Positions 9,499-19,999 of a stretch of 64,000 nucleotides of DNA are shown here, piece by piece. Both the position numbers and the translations under genes were made by a program. Within the stretch, counting starts at the first letter, position 1; each line of letters opens with the position of its first letter. The notes under the pieces were generated by a model. It was not told the origin of the DNA. It was given only the letters and a program-made list of their open reading frames with translations, and did not search any database. Location of the stretch: the NCBI GenBank assembly GCA_945910005.1, contig CAMDTW010000568.1, positions 37,874-101,873 on the forward strand, given 5' to 3'. The stretch is from Isoperla grammatica (taxonomy: Eukaryota; Arthropoda; Insecta; Plecoptera; Perlodidae).

Positions 9499-9555
9499 AG
9501 GTGCTTGAAAACAATGCAAACGCGTTTTTACTTTTAACGCTATTTTGGAGCTTAT

Positions 9556-9618
9556 GATGATGATATTTGGGGTTTTATGTTCCGTATTTTCGCAACGAGG
9601 CTAATCGAGACGAGTTTG
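9556..9618 (-). mobile_element. SINE 3'-end fragment (reverse orientation)
   Basis: On the minus strand this reads GTCTCGATTAGCC, the GAGAC-like closing stem and an AAATATCATCATC tail, so it is the last 60 bases of the SINE 3' body. It is flanked by TTTGG on both sides and is absent from copy B (near 17142), which supports a strongly 5'-truncated retroposition. Confidence 0.75.
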
Positions 9619-9633
9619 GCACTTATAAAGAAG

Positions 9634-10596
9634 TTAGTTAGTTAAGTTTTATTTTTCAAGGGAGTTATACATACATACATACATACATACATAATACAAT
9701 TTCAATATTTGTATGCCCCTGTAAGATTAATCTTGAGGCGGGGCATACGTTCTTATTATAATAGACTTTAACAGGTGTATTTGATATGATAGGACTAAGT
9801 ATAATTATAATTAAAATTGGACTAGGCCTACAAGCCCACATTTTAATGAAAAGGAACATAATAAGTTTTACCCAAAACTAATGTTATTACAAACACATAA
9901 GACTATAACTAACACTACTATGTAAAGAGGAGAACAAAGTATAAATATGAGTCTTGTAGTGAACAGGACTCAAGATTCATCACTTGAAACCATTGACGGT
10001 ATCATTAATGTCTTTGATGGGAAATTGTGGAGCCACTTTTTTAGATGAATATTGAACGTATCTTTTGATTTGAGTTTACGAATTGCTACAGGAATTTGAT
10101 TGAACATCTTTATACCTATGATCATTGCATGTCGCTGAGTAATGCCTTTGTTGATTCTGCTTTGAAATATTTTGTTGCTGGTTTTGTAACGTGTTTTAAT
10201 GTTGTAGTTTATGGTGGGGTTATGGGGTAGAAAGTGTAGTTTATTAAAGTGAGCATATTTACATAGAGACAGAGCATATAGTTAACGTATTTGGTAAACA
10301 CCTGCACATTTATAAACGTTTTCAGTGGGATACCGCATTTCTTTCTTGAGCATTATTTTTAAGATCATATTTTGTATTGTCTTTAAAGGTTTTATGTGGT
10401 TGTCATAAGCACCCCCCCCCCCCCCCCAATTTATGATTGCGTACTAAATAATAGACTGTAGGCTACTGTTGCATAGTAGACTAGCTTTAGATTAGAAGAA
10501 GATAAAATATTTCGTAGATGGTAGAAGTTTATCATAGAAAATCGTAGTTTTTTAATGAGTGACTGAATATGGGAATCCCATTTCCATATTCAAAAA
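9634..10596 (-). mobile_element. LINE 3' fragment with ORF2 C-terminus and tetranucleotide tail
   Basis: About 960 bp are present here but absent from copy B (junction AAAGAAG/AAATTC near 17155). On the minus strand it starts inside an ORF2 thumb region (10596 downward), ends the ORF at 9970-9972, and finishes with a 3' UTR and an (ATGT)n tail at about 9669-9692. This polarity shows ordinary 5' truncation of a non-LTR retrotransposon. The short-unit tail and protein style suggest a CR1/L2/RTE-like group; I cannot decide which. Confidence 0.75.
9970..10596 (-). pseudogene. LINE ORF2 C-terminal reading frame with one stop and a poly-C interruption
   Basis: The frame reads INFYHLRNILSSSNLKLVYY, then IKPLKTIQNMILKIMLKKEM, then YKTSNKIFQSRINKGITQRH and FNQIPVAIRKLKSKDTFNIH. 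These are the thumb and C-terminal motifs of LINE reverse transcriptases (I.K.I..QNKILR and FN.LP..IR). There is an in-frame TAA after YQIR, and a run of about 17 C (10411-10427 region) falls where a GxxxWG motif is expected and breaks the reading. It is not listed as a long open frame because of these breaks. Confidence 0.7.
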
Positions 10597-11168
10597 GAAA
10601 TTCGGCTAAGTTTTTATAAGAATAGTATGAGTTTCGACTTTTGTTCACTACTATTTATTAAAATAAGAAATTCACAGTGTTTTTAGGATACCACAACACT
10701 ACAAAACACATGCTGTAGAACTGCCAATAATTACAACGGTGTTCAAAATAAAGTGCAGTATTTTATTTACACCAAAGCATTAATGAATTACGTCAAAATT
10801 ATTTGCGTAATAAAAATAATGACAAACGGATTTTAGGGATTAGAAAAATAATTCTAACATTTTTAAAAAATCCTGTGTATTTACTATTTACCAGTTTAAA
10901 ATGTTATACTAGAATAGAAGGGGCTTAACATGACTAAGATGATTCGACATTTTATTCCCCTAGCCCTAAAGTAACAGCTTCTTTGTTAGTAACTCACTTG
11001 TTAAAGCTACTTCATCTATTATTTTATTTTTGTCCAAAACATAAAATAGATCCATCTCAACATTAATAAAAAGCAGACTGGACATAAAGTCTTGGCCTGA
11101 AGACGACCAAAGTTCGTTTTTTGACTATTTTTAGTTTCGAAAAAAATCTCTCTCACATGTGACTTTTT
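10597..11168. repeat. AT-rich noncoding part of the long direct repeat, no gene seen
   Basis: This stretch matches 17160-17755 of copy B closely and carries no reading frame I recognise. Both copies contain the same TTTTTTGACTATTTT-like and CCTAGCCC blocks. I see no other features. Confidence 0.5.
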
Positions 11169-12272
11169 TTACGTTATGTTGGGGCCCCTTCGGGCCTCCC
11201 TCGGTGAAGTTGTGCATGTACAATGCTCAAGCACGTGGTTCATTTGAAATGCCATGTCTTGTTGCAGTCGATGAAAATTCTTTTGGCCAGAAGTAATCTG
11301 TGGCCTTTTTATTCCAATCAACAAGCTTTCTTTTACCACTCGTGTAAATACTGTAACAGCGACTACCAGTAATAGGGAATTGGCGCTCTTCCTTCCATTT
11401 GTGTTTTGATAATCCTGTTTCATAACAAAGCGATACTGCTTCAGCTTCGTTCACCTAAAAAATAACAATGTAGTTAGGTACTATCACCTCTATAGTTTGC
11501 AAAGCATTCCTCTTATGCCATGGCATGTTTTGGTTTTACCATGGGTTTGTGTTTTTTCATATCACCCTAATTGTTGGACTATGCATGTGATTAAAAAGCT
11601 ATTTAGTACAAAGCTTTATTTTAATTGCTTGATCGATGGATGCTAATAAATACAATACAATATAATAAAATACAATACAATTATAGCCAATTTTATACAT
11701 ACACATCCATCCCATACTTGGACATCCCCTCATAACTGTTTGATTACATATGTCCATGTTTGTCTCCACAATACCCAAGAAACCTATCATCTATCATACC
11801 TAATTAGTACTTTAAGAAATTGCTAACTTTATGTGAATTTAACTCTTCATAACTCGCTTGTAGGTATTTTGACAACAGTGAGCAAGGTCATTTTCATTTT
11901 GTTGGGGCAGTTCCATCAATGCTTCACTGGTCATCGAAACGTAAGAGTTTTTGGATATGAAACAGATTAACCTCTGTTAGGCCTTGGAATTTGAAATCAT
12001 CCTCAAAATATGGATTATGAGCTAACTCCTCTCTCAGGCGACTTAACCTGTGTTTACTAATAGTTGATTCGTGAGCCGTCTCAATGAGTAACCTTTTTGT
12101 TGTGTTAGTAAACTCTGTTGTGACATGTTCGACACTGCATTGCTCCACTTTCACGTGACAAAATTCGACGCGTGGTTTGGGCTCATATACAGAGAGTGAT
12201 GGGGCTTTCTTCTTACTCCATAGACATTGTAAATCTGTCACCGACAAATCATCAAGTGAGCTCACATCATTC
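11169..12272 (-). pseudogene. YqaJ-type nuclease gene remnant, copy A (two exons)
   Basis: The upstream exon starts after acceptor CAG at 12273-12275 (NDVSSLDDLSVTDLQCLW, as found after SWIM fingers in invertebrate YqaJ proteins) and shifts frame before SEALMELPQQNEND near 11900. The downstream exon starts after TTTTTTAG at 11454 and encodes YETGLSKHKWKEERQ, ITGSRCYSIYTSGK and WPKEFSSTATRHGIS, the N-terminal core of a YqaJ-like PD-(D/E)XK nuclease. It stops before the catalytic PDG/ExK residues. The exon donor is lost in this copy (AAGAGTTAAA), whereas copy B keeps AAG|GTGAGT. YqaJ nucleases are carried as second proteins by some eukaryotic DNA transposons such as ISL2EU. Confidence 0.65.
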
Positions 12273-12644
12273 CTGAAACAACCATAACCAAAATTTTCAC
12301 TTTTGGGATTCCATTAGACAAGTACCATACTTGTGCAATTCAATATTCTAACAAAAACATGTGGCATGGCTCTACGTAGCCATTTCATTGGCATATTGTG
12401 TAAGAGGCCTTACAAAGAAAGTTGAAAATGCAAATTTGCTTGAAGGCGGATCTGAAAGCTTTTTGTATGTCCATCAGTTCAATTCATTTAGGCATATTTC
12501 ATTGTTGTACTTGTACGGCCTAGGCCTAGGTCTATTCTATCGGCCTTACCTAAGCAAACCCACGAAATTTGATCTAGAACTCATGTTATTGGTTTTCGAG
12601 AAACAAAGAATGCATAAAGGCATTTCTACTAAACTTCAAACCCA

Positions 12645-12947
12645 GCCCAGCGGAGCTTGGGGTAGAATAGGCCCAGAGTGACTCTGCTAGTCGTAAGAGG
12701 CGACGAAAGGAGACCCTGTCCCCCCCCCCCCCCCTACACTGTCCCACTGAATATTTCTCCTCCCACATGGCCCTGCCCCTCCCTTGCTGGACTCCCGTAT
12801 GACTACCCACGCGACGTACTATGGACCTGATTCGAATGGGGCTTTATTCTTCATCATCATCTTTCTCATCTTCATCATCACCCGCTCATCGTCTCGATTG
12901 GCCATAGTTGCGAAAATATGAGACGTTAAGCCCCATTAATCAATCAA
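12645..12947 (+). mobile_element. SINE-B (head B variant, poly-C interrupted)
   Basis: It has head B (GAATAGGCCCAGAGTGACTC, then CTAGTCGTAAGAGGCGACG), a run of about 15 C, and the common 3' body ending (AATC)n at 12943. Its first 25 bases differ from other B copies (CAGCGGAGCTTGGGG). Its tail abuts the MADF gene and supplies that frame's stop codon on the other strand. No target duplication was recognised. Confidence 0.8.
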
Positions 12948-15384
12948 TCATTTAAGTTTCGATGACGATGTTGGAATATGTGACTGGAATGATGAGGATA
13001 GCTGGGACTGGGGCGATAATGTACTGGATTGTGTGAATTGGGGTGATGATGAGGCAGAGGCACAAAATTGGGGTGATGACGAGGCAGAGGCACGAAACTG
13101 GGGTGATGACGCACACAGTTTAAATGAGCTCTGGGAGGAAGAGAACATGTTAGGGGGTTGTGTTAATGAGTGAGATGTACCGGAAACTGGTAACACGATG
13201 GAAAATGAAGAGCCTTGGTAAAAACTGAATTGAGAGTTGGAATCTGGCGTATCGGAAGCTAGGGGTGATCCAGTGACGGGGACCGATTCATTATCAACCT
13301 CGATCCAGCTGCAACAAGACGTAATTTTCTTGTTTGATTTATGCCAAATGAATTGAATGTTTTAAGTTTTAACTACACAATAGCCTGGTAACGATAACTA
13401 TAACGATAACGGGAATGAAGTTCGATTTCATGTTAAATTACGATACTATGCACAATAAGAGCTTCCCGTTACCGGGCCCGGTAATGGTAACGGAAAGTTC
13501 GCCAAGTTTTAACGTAACGTTACCGTTCCCATCAGTACGTTACCGGGACCAATCAGAATCAAGCGTCCACGGCCTGTAAAAGTATTAGCAAAAAGCCGAG
13601 CGTCTGCTTAGCGGGCAATTGTGCATCGAATGCCTTCCCGTTGCCGTTTTATCGTTATCGTTATAGTTACAGTTATCGTTACCGGGCAATTGTGCACCGA
13701 CCTTTATTATTAGGCCTTATTGTTGTCCGGATTTGCAACCTACTTGAGTTCTACGCTATTTAGGTCTATGTGAATTGTTATGTGTGTGTATGAGAATGCC
13801 AAAGGCTTACCGCTAAACGCAGTTGTTCCCACGTGCTCCTCAACTCAGCCTTTCCACAGACTCGCACAATCACCAATCACAGAGCTATGCCGGCGGAAGC
13901 GTATGCTTCTGGTAGGGCCACCCAAGCCGGACTGGTCGAGGAGAAGTCAGACGAAGTGCAGTCCACACCCCAATCCCCTTTCCCCCCCCACTGTCCCATT
14001 GAATATTTCTCCTCCCACTTGGCCCTGCCCTCCCTTGCTGGACTCCCGTATGACGACTCACGCGACGTAAAATGGATCTGATTCGGATGTGGCTTTATTC
14101 TTCATTATCATCTTTCTCATCTTCATTATCACCCGCTCATCGTCTCGATTAGCCATCGTTGCATAAATATGAGACGTTAAGCCCCATTAATCAATCAATC
14201 ATCACAGAGCAGTTTACATGGCAATGCTGCTATGTGATTCGTGGTTTGTCGATTCTGAGGAAAGGCTGAGTTGAGGAGCACGTGCGAAACGACCATGCAT
14301 TTGACCCTTAGATTATGTGATATCGCGAGAGAGATATGATGCTGACAGCTTACCTGAGTGGAGTGATTGTTAGCCTTGACGGTAAGCCCAAATTTTGTTT
14401 GGTTAGCTATTTGTATTCATCACTCCACTCAGGTAAACTGTTGGCATCCTCTCTCTAACGCAATCATATTTAGTTCTATCTGTTTGGAACCTACATGATA
14501 ATTGCTCGCAAATTTAAAATGTGCTCAACATGACCATTTTCCTCATACTACGAAGCAGGATGAAACAATACTTACTAAATAGCCGAGTCATTCCCGATTT
14601 CTTCAACTTCCACGCCACATTCACTCTCCTCTTGCACAAAATTCCCAATCGTTCTGCGTGGTTTAATATGCTCGTCTAGAAATTGGCAATATTTGAAAAG
14701 AGACCAGTCCGGTTGGGAGGTTTGGCCAGCACCACTTGCTGTCAACTTAGCATATTCCCTCTTTTCCTTGTTGCATCGTTCCCTGAGTTGGCGTATACGG
14801 GTCTCGCACAAGTTCGATAGAAAAAAGTACATCTGTAGCTAGTATGCGGTAGGCGTACGCCTTCCTTTTTTAGCGTATGACCAAGGCTAGGCCTATCAAA
14901 ATTAAACAGACACTAATAACTGCAAAGCCTAGGCTAGGCCAAAGATACCTGGTTAGACATAGCCTACCCTGCCCTAGGCCTAGGCTAGGCAATGTAGGCA
15001 GCCTAACAAGGCCTGGACCTAGGGCTACGAACACCATATTAACTCGGCTAGCTTTCTAGGTACCTAGGCCTAGCCTAGTTGGCCTAGCTGTTGGGAGTTC
15101 AAGCTCCAATTGTTTCCATGTAGGCCTATGTTGATGTGTTATGTTGATGATAACCTGTGGCTTGTCTACCAGTTTTAGATTGTTGTGGTGGAACCATAAC
15201 CTATAAATATCGATACATTGCTTTGGTTACTTACCGGTGGATCCCATTGCGATGGCATTCGATGCCCACAAATTTTCTTTTAGTTTTTGTCTTTAAAACC
15301 AGGCTGCTGCTTATCATACAGCGCCGGCCTTACCATGAATTCGTTCAATAACTTCTCGTCCGTTTTGGCATCCATCCTGACTAA
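12948..15384 (-). CDS. MADF-domain (Myb/SANT-like) protein gene, three exons, possibly damaged
   Basis: Exon 1 (about 15384-15234) starts MDAKTDEKLLNEF and continues RPALYDKQQPGFKDK, the first half of a MADF domain, ending at a GTAAGT donor. A frame slip is apparent after KDK (an in-frame TAA; the alternative frame reads ENLWASNAIAMGS, as expected). Exon 2 (about 14835-14575) encodes NLCETRIRQLRERCNKEKRE and ends SAIY at TTTA|GTAAGT. Exon 3 (13308-12948) follows TTGCAG in the correct phase with WIEVDNESVPV, then a Ser/Gln-rich tail with repeated SSSPQF units. Exon 2-3 phase agreement supports a real gene. MADF proteins bind DNA as transcription factors or transposon accessory proteins. The last codon and stop come from SINE-B. 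Confidence 0.55.
13830..14284. repeat. Foldback with 26-bp perfect arms, split by a SINE
   Basis: Left arm 13830-13855 and right arm 14259-14284 are perfect reverse complements (CACGTGCTCCTCAACTCAG core). Without the SINE at 13886-14200 the loop would be under 90 bp, so this was a short hairpin or MITE in intron 2 of the MADF gene before the SINE landed inside it. Confidence 0.8.
13886..14200 (+). mobile_element. SINE-A, 5'-truncated, with 10-bp target duplication
   Basis: It starts within the head at TATGCCGGCGG and runs to the (AATC)n tail. It is flanked by ATCACAGAGC at 13876-13885 and 14201-14210. Part of the duplication (AGAGC) also matches the element, so microhomology may have fixed the truncation point. 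The ribozyme 5' strands are missing. Confidence 0.88.
14321..14460. repeat. Second foldback, about 44-bp imperfect arms
   Basis: TTACCTGAGTGGAGTGAT near 14351 and its exact complement near 14415-14435 form an 18-bp core. The arms extend outward imperfectly through CTGACAG/CTGTTGG and GAGAGAGA/TCTCTCTC. It lies next to the first foldback in the MADF intron. Confidence 0.75.
14880..15130. repeat. Dense AGGCCTAGG palindrome cluster in MADF intron 1
   Basis: AGGCCTAGG, CCTAGGCCT and GGCTAGGCC variants occur more than ten times in 250 bases. The same words recur at 12520, 20465, 25000-25100, 46270-46460 and 55635. No reading frame or structural RNA is evident here. Confidence 0.7.
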
Positions 15385-15639
15385 ATGGTAAAAACAACAT
15401 TGCCGCCAAAATTGCCGCGCCTAACGTAGGGAGTCTGCTCTCTGATTGGTTCGTACTAACGAAAAAGTTTGGAGTCTGCAAACTTTGATAAGTTTGAGTT
15501 GGCGGATAAGTTAGCTGTTAAGGCTAAGTTTGAAGCATGAACACTAGCATGCAATATCCATTGCCATGCCTTATAAGTTTACGTTTAAGTTTTAGCGTGA
15601 ATGGGCCTTAAGCCGTGCTGCTAGGTATGGCAGAGCCCG

Positions 15640-16830
15640 TCCTTCGTCCGCACGATGCAACATCAGAATGTTTTTTTTTCGCAGAGCACGTTCTTTATTC
15701 GTATATGCATGGCAACAGGTCACTCTGCGAAGCACTTTGGACGCGTTTTTCGATTTGTGTGCTCTTTCCATGGTGATGAAGTCGAACGGTGAGATACACA
15801 TCAATTACAGCCCTCATCAACTGGATCGCATGGCTATTCATTGGCTCCTGTTCCAAGATGTGGTCGTCCAATGAAGAGAAGATGTTCCGAGGGGCATTTT
15901 TCAGGCAAGCAGTTAGAAGTTTTCTTTCTTCAAGTTATCGCAATGCAAAAACTTATCCTTTTTGGCAGATTCTTCGAACACTTTCTTAACAACATGGCAC
16001 AGTTGGACTTTATCTTTAGATACGTGTATCAATCCACCTCTATTCTTATGATGTAGCAAATATGAAGATGACTTTATGCCTTTTCACATTGCAATCATGA
16101 AATCTTTTGTTTGAGTTTGCGTGCATCGTATCCAGCAATGTACACAACAACATCCATGAAATAGTCAGATAGAGTACACAATCTGTTCAACATGGCATAA
16201 GTATGGTCATGCTGAATGACCTCTGACTCAGACACCAGATCTTCGTCCTCGTACAATATATTATCATTCGAGTTAATAGCCGAGAGGAAGCGAGTTGAAT
16301 CATTGATACCGCGTTTCTCTGTACTTGAAACATGTAAAATTATTATTCATCAAAAGCAATGCAGTTTCCTGTGCTAATTTCAGCCTTTTTAATTTCGTGA
16401 TGAACTAACAAACGTTTGTACCCAGTTTCAAATTGCCGTGCAGTTGGATTGTTGTTAAATCCACCGCGGCTTCGAATCGCACTAAACAAATCTCCAAAAA
16501 GCCTTGGCGGAATTTGTAAGCCAATAAATACTTTAATTCAGGTTTCTCGCAATGTAATGTAGAAAACATCCTCTGGTAGCTTCTTGAGCAAACAAGAAAG
16601 CCTAGGAATACCGTTCGTCTGTTACTTTGTATAATCAGCTCTCCTGCCACTCCAGAGGATGTCTCCAGAGACGCTCTTGACGTACAGCCAAACGCAGCGC
16701 AAGAGTTCACCATCTTCAATGTTTTTCCCTGACCTTGTTCTTAGAACTGCCGCAGCTCGGCTTCCCGAAGCGAGCCGAGCTATCCGTCTACCCGTAGGGT
16801 ATAGATGGTCCAAGCTTCTCTTCCACTTCA
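15640..16830 (-). pseudogene. P-type transposase C-terminal fragment, copy B
   Basis: This is the same gene fragment as at 676-2290, without the SINE. On the minus strand, TVFLGFLVCSRSYQRM and LKYLLAYKFRQGFLE (16520-16640) precede a frame change into FSAIRSRGGFNNNPTARQFE (about 16400-16530). Then come YFMDVVVYIAGYDARKL (about 16100-16260) and NRGGLI (about 16040). At least two frame changes make it a pseudogene. The N-terminal THAP and most of the catalytic domain are absent. Confidence 0.7.
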
Positions 16831-17937
16831 TGTAGCCTACACACTACTATACTTTATTTTAATCATTACCTTTTTACTTTTACTTTATGAATTATCCATG
16901 TAACTCCATGTCATCAGAGGGCTTCTCTGCCACCCTCCCTTTGTACCACTGACTGTTAGGGACATGACATTTTTCATTACATCTTCTTGCGATCAGGCCT
17001 GGACTGGGACCATTTGGGGCCCTCAGCTAAAACCTGTAATAGGGCCCTCTACCGGGGGGTCCGGAGGCCCTCCCCCGGAAATTTCTTGAAAATAAGGTGC
17101 TTGAAAACAATGCAAACGCGTTTTTACTTTTTACGCTATTTTGGCACTTATAAAGAAGAAGAAATTCAGCTAAGTTTTTATAAGAAAAGTATGATTTTCG
17201 ACTTTTGTTGACTATTATTTATTAAAATAAGAAATTCACAGTATTTTTAGGATACCACAACACTACAAAACACATGCTGTAGAACTGCCAATAATTACAA
17301 CGGAGTTCAAAATAAAGTGCAGTATTTCATTATTCACACCAAAGCATTAATGAATTACTTCAAAATTATTTGCGTAATAAAAATAATGAAAAACGGATTT
17401 TAGGGATTAGAAAAATAAAACTAAAATTTTTTAAACAATCCTGTGTATTTACTATTTACCAGTTTAAAATGTTATACTAGAATAGAACATGACTTAGATG
17501 ATTCGACATTTTATTCCCCTAGCCCTTAAGTAACAGCTTCTTTGTTAGCAACTCACTTGTTAAAGCTACTTCATCTATTATTTTATTTTTGTCCTAAACA
17601 TAAAATAGATCCCTCTCAACATTAATAAAAAGCAGACTGGTCATAAAGTCTTGGCCTAAAGACGACCAAAGTTCGTTTTTTGACTATTTTCAGTTTCGAA
17701 AAAAAAACTCGTTCACATGTGACTTTTGTTTACGTTATGTTGGGGCCCCTTCAGGGCCCCCTCGGTGAAATTGTGCATGTACAATGCTCAAGCACGCGGT
17801 TCATTTGAAATGCCATGTCTTGTTGCAGTCGATGAAAATTCTTTTGGCCAGAAGTAATCTGTTGCCTTTTTATTCCAATCAACAAGCTTTCTTTTATCAC
17901 TCGTGTAAATACTGTAACAGCGACTACCAGTAATACG

Positions 17938-18263
17938 GAGCTATGCCGGCGGAAGCGTATGCTTCTGGTAGGGCCACCCAAGCCGGACTGGTCGAGGAGG
18001 AGAAGTCAGACGAAGTGCAGTCCACACCCCAATCCCCTTTCCCCCCCACTGTCCCATTGAATTTTTCTCCTCCCACTTGGCCCTGCCCTCCCTTGCTGGA
18101 CTCCCGCATGACGACTCACGCGACGTACAATGGATCTGATTCAGATGTGGCTTTATTCTTCATTATCATCTTTCTCATCTTCATTATCACCCGCTCATCG
18201 TCTCGATTAGCCATCGTTGCATAAATATGAGACGTTAAGCCCCATTAATCAATCAATCAATCA
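17938..18263 (+). mobile_element. SINE-A, 5'-truncated, inside the YqaJ exon
   Basis: It begins GGAGCTATGCCGG and ends in four AATC units. Copy A reads through this position (TAATAGGGAATTGG near 11370), so the copy-A site is empty. No clean target duplication was found. Confidence 0.85.
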
Positions 18264-18286
18264 ATTGGCGCTCTTCCTTCCATTTG

Positions 18287-18419
18287 CTTTAACACATATA
18301 AAATTAAAACGTAATTACTACTTTCATAGTTCCTTAATACTTTAGCTTGCAAAACACCATCCTGGTGGCGCAAAATGACCTAACTGGTTGAAGCGCCCTT
18401 AAACCCAATAAATTCAATT
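18287..18419 (+). mobile_element. Short retroposon with 11-bp target duplication
   Basis: A 133-bp insertion is flanked by CCTTCCATTTG at 18276-18286 and 18420-18430. The site is empty in copy A. It ends GCGCCCTTAAACCCAATAAATTCAATT-like, resembling LINE/SINE 3' tails of the TTAAACCCAATAAAT type. It does not match the main SINE family. Confidence 0.75.
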
Positions 18420-19075
18420 CCTTCCATTTGTGTTTTGAAAATCCTGTTTCATAACAAAGCGATACTGCTTCAGCTTCGTTCACCTAAAAAATAACACTGT
18501 AGTTATTTACTATCAACTTTATAGTTTGCAAAGCATTCCTCTCATACCATGGCATGTGTTGGTTTTACCATGGGATTGTGTTTATTCAAAGCACCCTAAT
18601 TGTTGGATTATGCATGTGATTAAAAATCTATTTAGTACAAAGCTTTATTTTAATTGCTTGATCGATGGATGCTTATAATTAGAATACAATATAATAAAAT
18701 ACAATACAATTATAGCCAATTTTATACATACACTTCCATCCCATACTTAAACATCCCCTCATAAGTGATTGATTACATGTTGCCATGTTTTTCTCCACAA
18801 TACCCAAGAAACCTATCATCTATCATACCTAATTAGTACTTTAAGAAATTGCTAACTTTATGTGAATTTAACTCACCTTAACTCGCTTGTAGGTATTTTG
18901 ACAACAGTGAGCAAGGTCATTTTCATTTTGTTGGGGCAGTTCCATCAATGCTTCACTGGTAATCGAAACGTAAGAGTTTTTGGATATGATCCAGATTAAC
19001 CTCTGTTAGGCCTTGGAATGTGAAATCATCCCCAAAATATGGATTATGAGCTAACTCCTCTCTCAGGCGTCTTAA

Positions 19076-19999
19076 AGTGTTCGTTCACCTCTTGCTGCAA
19101 TGTGTACCTAGGCACTCAAGTTCGTATATAGAACACATATTCAACAACAGTTTCACCGAAAATGATTCGAGTTCTACGTAATTAGTGGTTAAATGTTTTA
19201 TGAATTGTATTCAACGTTGTACGTTTGGCAACATCGTACCCCCGAGTGTGGTGTGACCTTGCTTCACGCATCTGGAGGGTTGGGCGAAAAGTATCCGGCC
19301 AAGCGCATGTGTATAGTCGTTTCAAATTTTCCGTCCACTACAAATGAAACCTTTTTATTCTTCACATTATAGCAATACATAAAATATAGGTCAAATAGAA
19401 ATTAACACAAATACGTCAAAAAGTACGTTTTACGTCCTAGTCTTATGTATAACGACATACTTGTAACAAGAAGAATTTTCACCGAGATGTATCAAACAAA
19501 CGTAAGTTTGTGAAATTTTACTTGAGGTCTTTGTGAAAACCTGTTCGGCGTAAGTAACTTTATTTCTTAATTTGACAAAACTATTATAATTATATTTTTT
19601 ATCTTGACAAATACTATTATCATTTCACAAATTGAAGAGAAATGTAAACACATTTCCAGTGAGTTGTTACAAATCTTGTATCTATCCGCTTGACCACGCG
19701 CCTTCTGCACCACTTTCATTTGAACAAAGTATCTCGTCAGACAACGTGCTCTCCCTCTATTGATGTCTTCAGCCAACCACGCATCTTCAGTACCACCCCT
19801 CTTTCCAATGCCTGCTGAAGACGCAGCGCAGAGTTAGCAGCATGGGCCGCATGACGTAGAATGTCCGCCTCGAACAGCAAGTTGCGCGAGTAAACAAAGG
19901 ACACCTGATGGTATAGGCCGCGTGATATACACCCAAACATTGGTGTTTATGGTTAAACTATACATAGAGAACAACTTGCTTAAGAGGTGAACGGGCACT
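19076..19999. mobile_element. TTAA-flanked DNA element (piggyBac-type insertion), about 924 bp
   Basis: The element interrupts the YqaJ exon and copy A has the uninterrupted site. Its flanks are TTAA at 19072-19075 and 20000-20003. Its ends are inverted repeats: AGTGTTCGTTCACCTCTTG on the left and AGTGCCCGTTCACCTCTTAA reading inward from the right. TTAA duplication is the hallmark of piggyBac transposition. Two short minus-strand frames inside (19567-19776, 19737-19940) show no transposase motif, so it is probably non-autonomous. Confidence 0.82.

Larger units (their letters stand above)
678..12636 (+). repeat. Long direct repeat, copy A (P-transposase plus YqaJ unit with insertions)
   Basis: Sequence from about 678 to 12636 matches 15611-20581 in the same orientation once insertions are removed. 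The homology starts at a shared CGTGCTGCTAGG and ends at a shared TTCTACTAAACTT; outside these points the flanks differ. Copy A carries extra DNA that copy B lacks: the SINE at 1628-2002, the whole BEL element, a SINE tail at 9556-9618, a LINE end at 9634-10596. Copy B has its own insertions. The ends show no obvious inverted repeats, so the unit could be a segmental duplication or a chimeric element. It brackets the MADF gene at 12948-15384. Confidence 0.75.

Noticed and set aside
12586..12810. Open frames through SINE-B and on the SINE minus strand (MANRDDERVIMKMRKMMM type)
   Set aside because: They recur only because the repeat recurs, overlap frames on the other strand and have no domain. 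Treated as shadows of the SINE.
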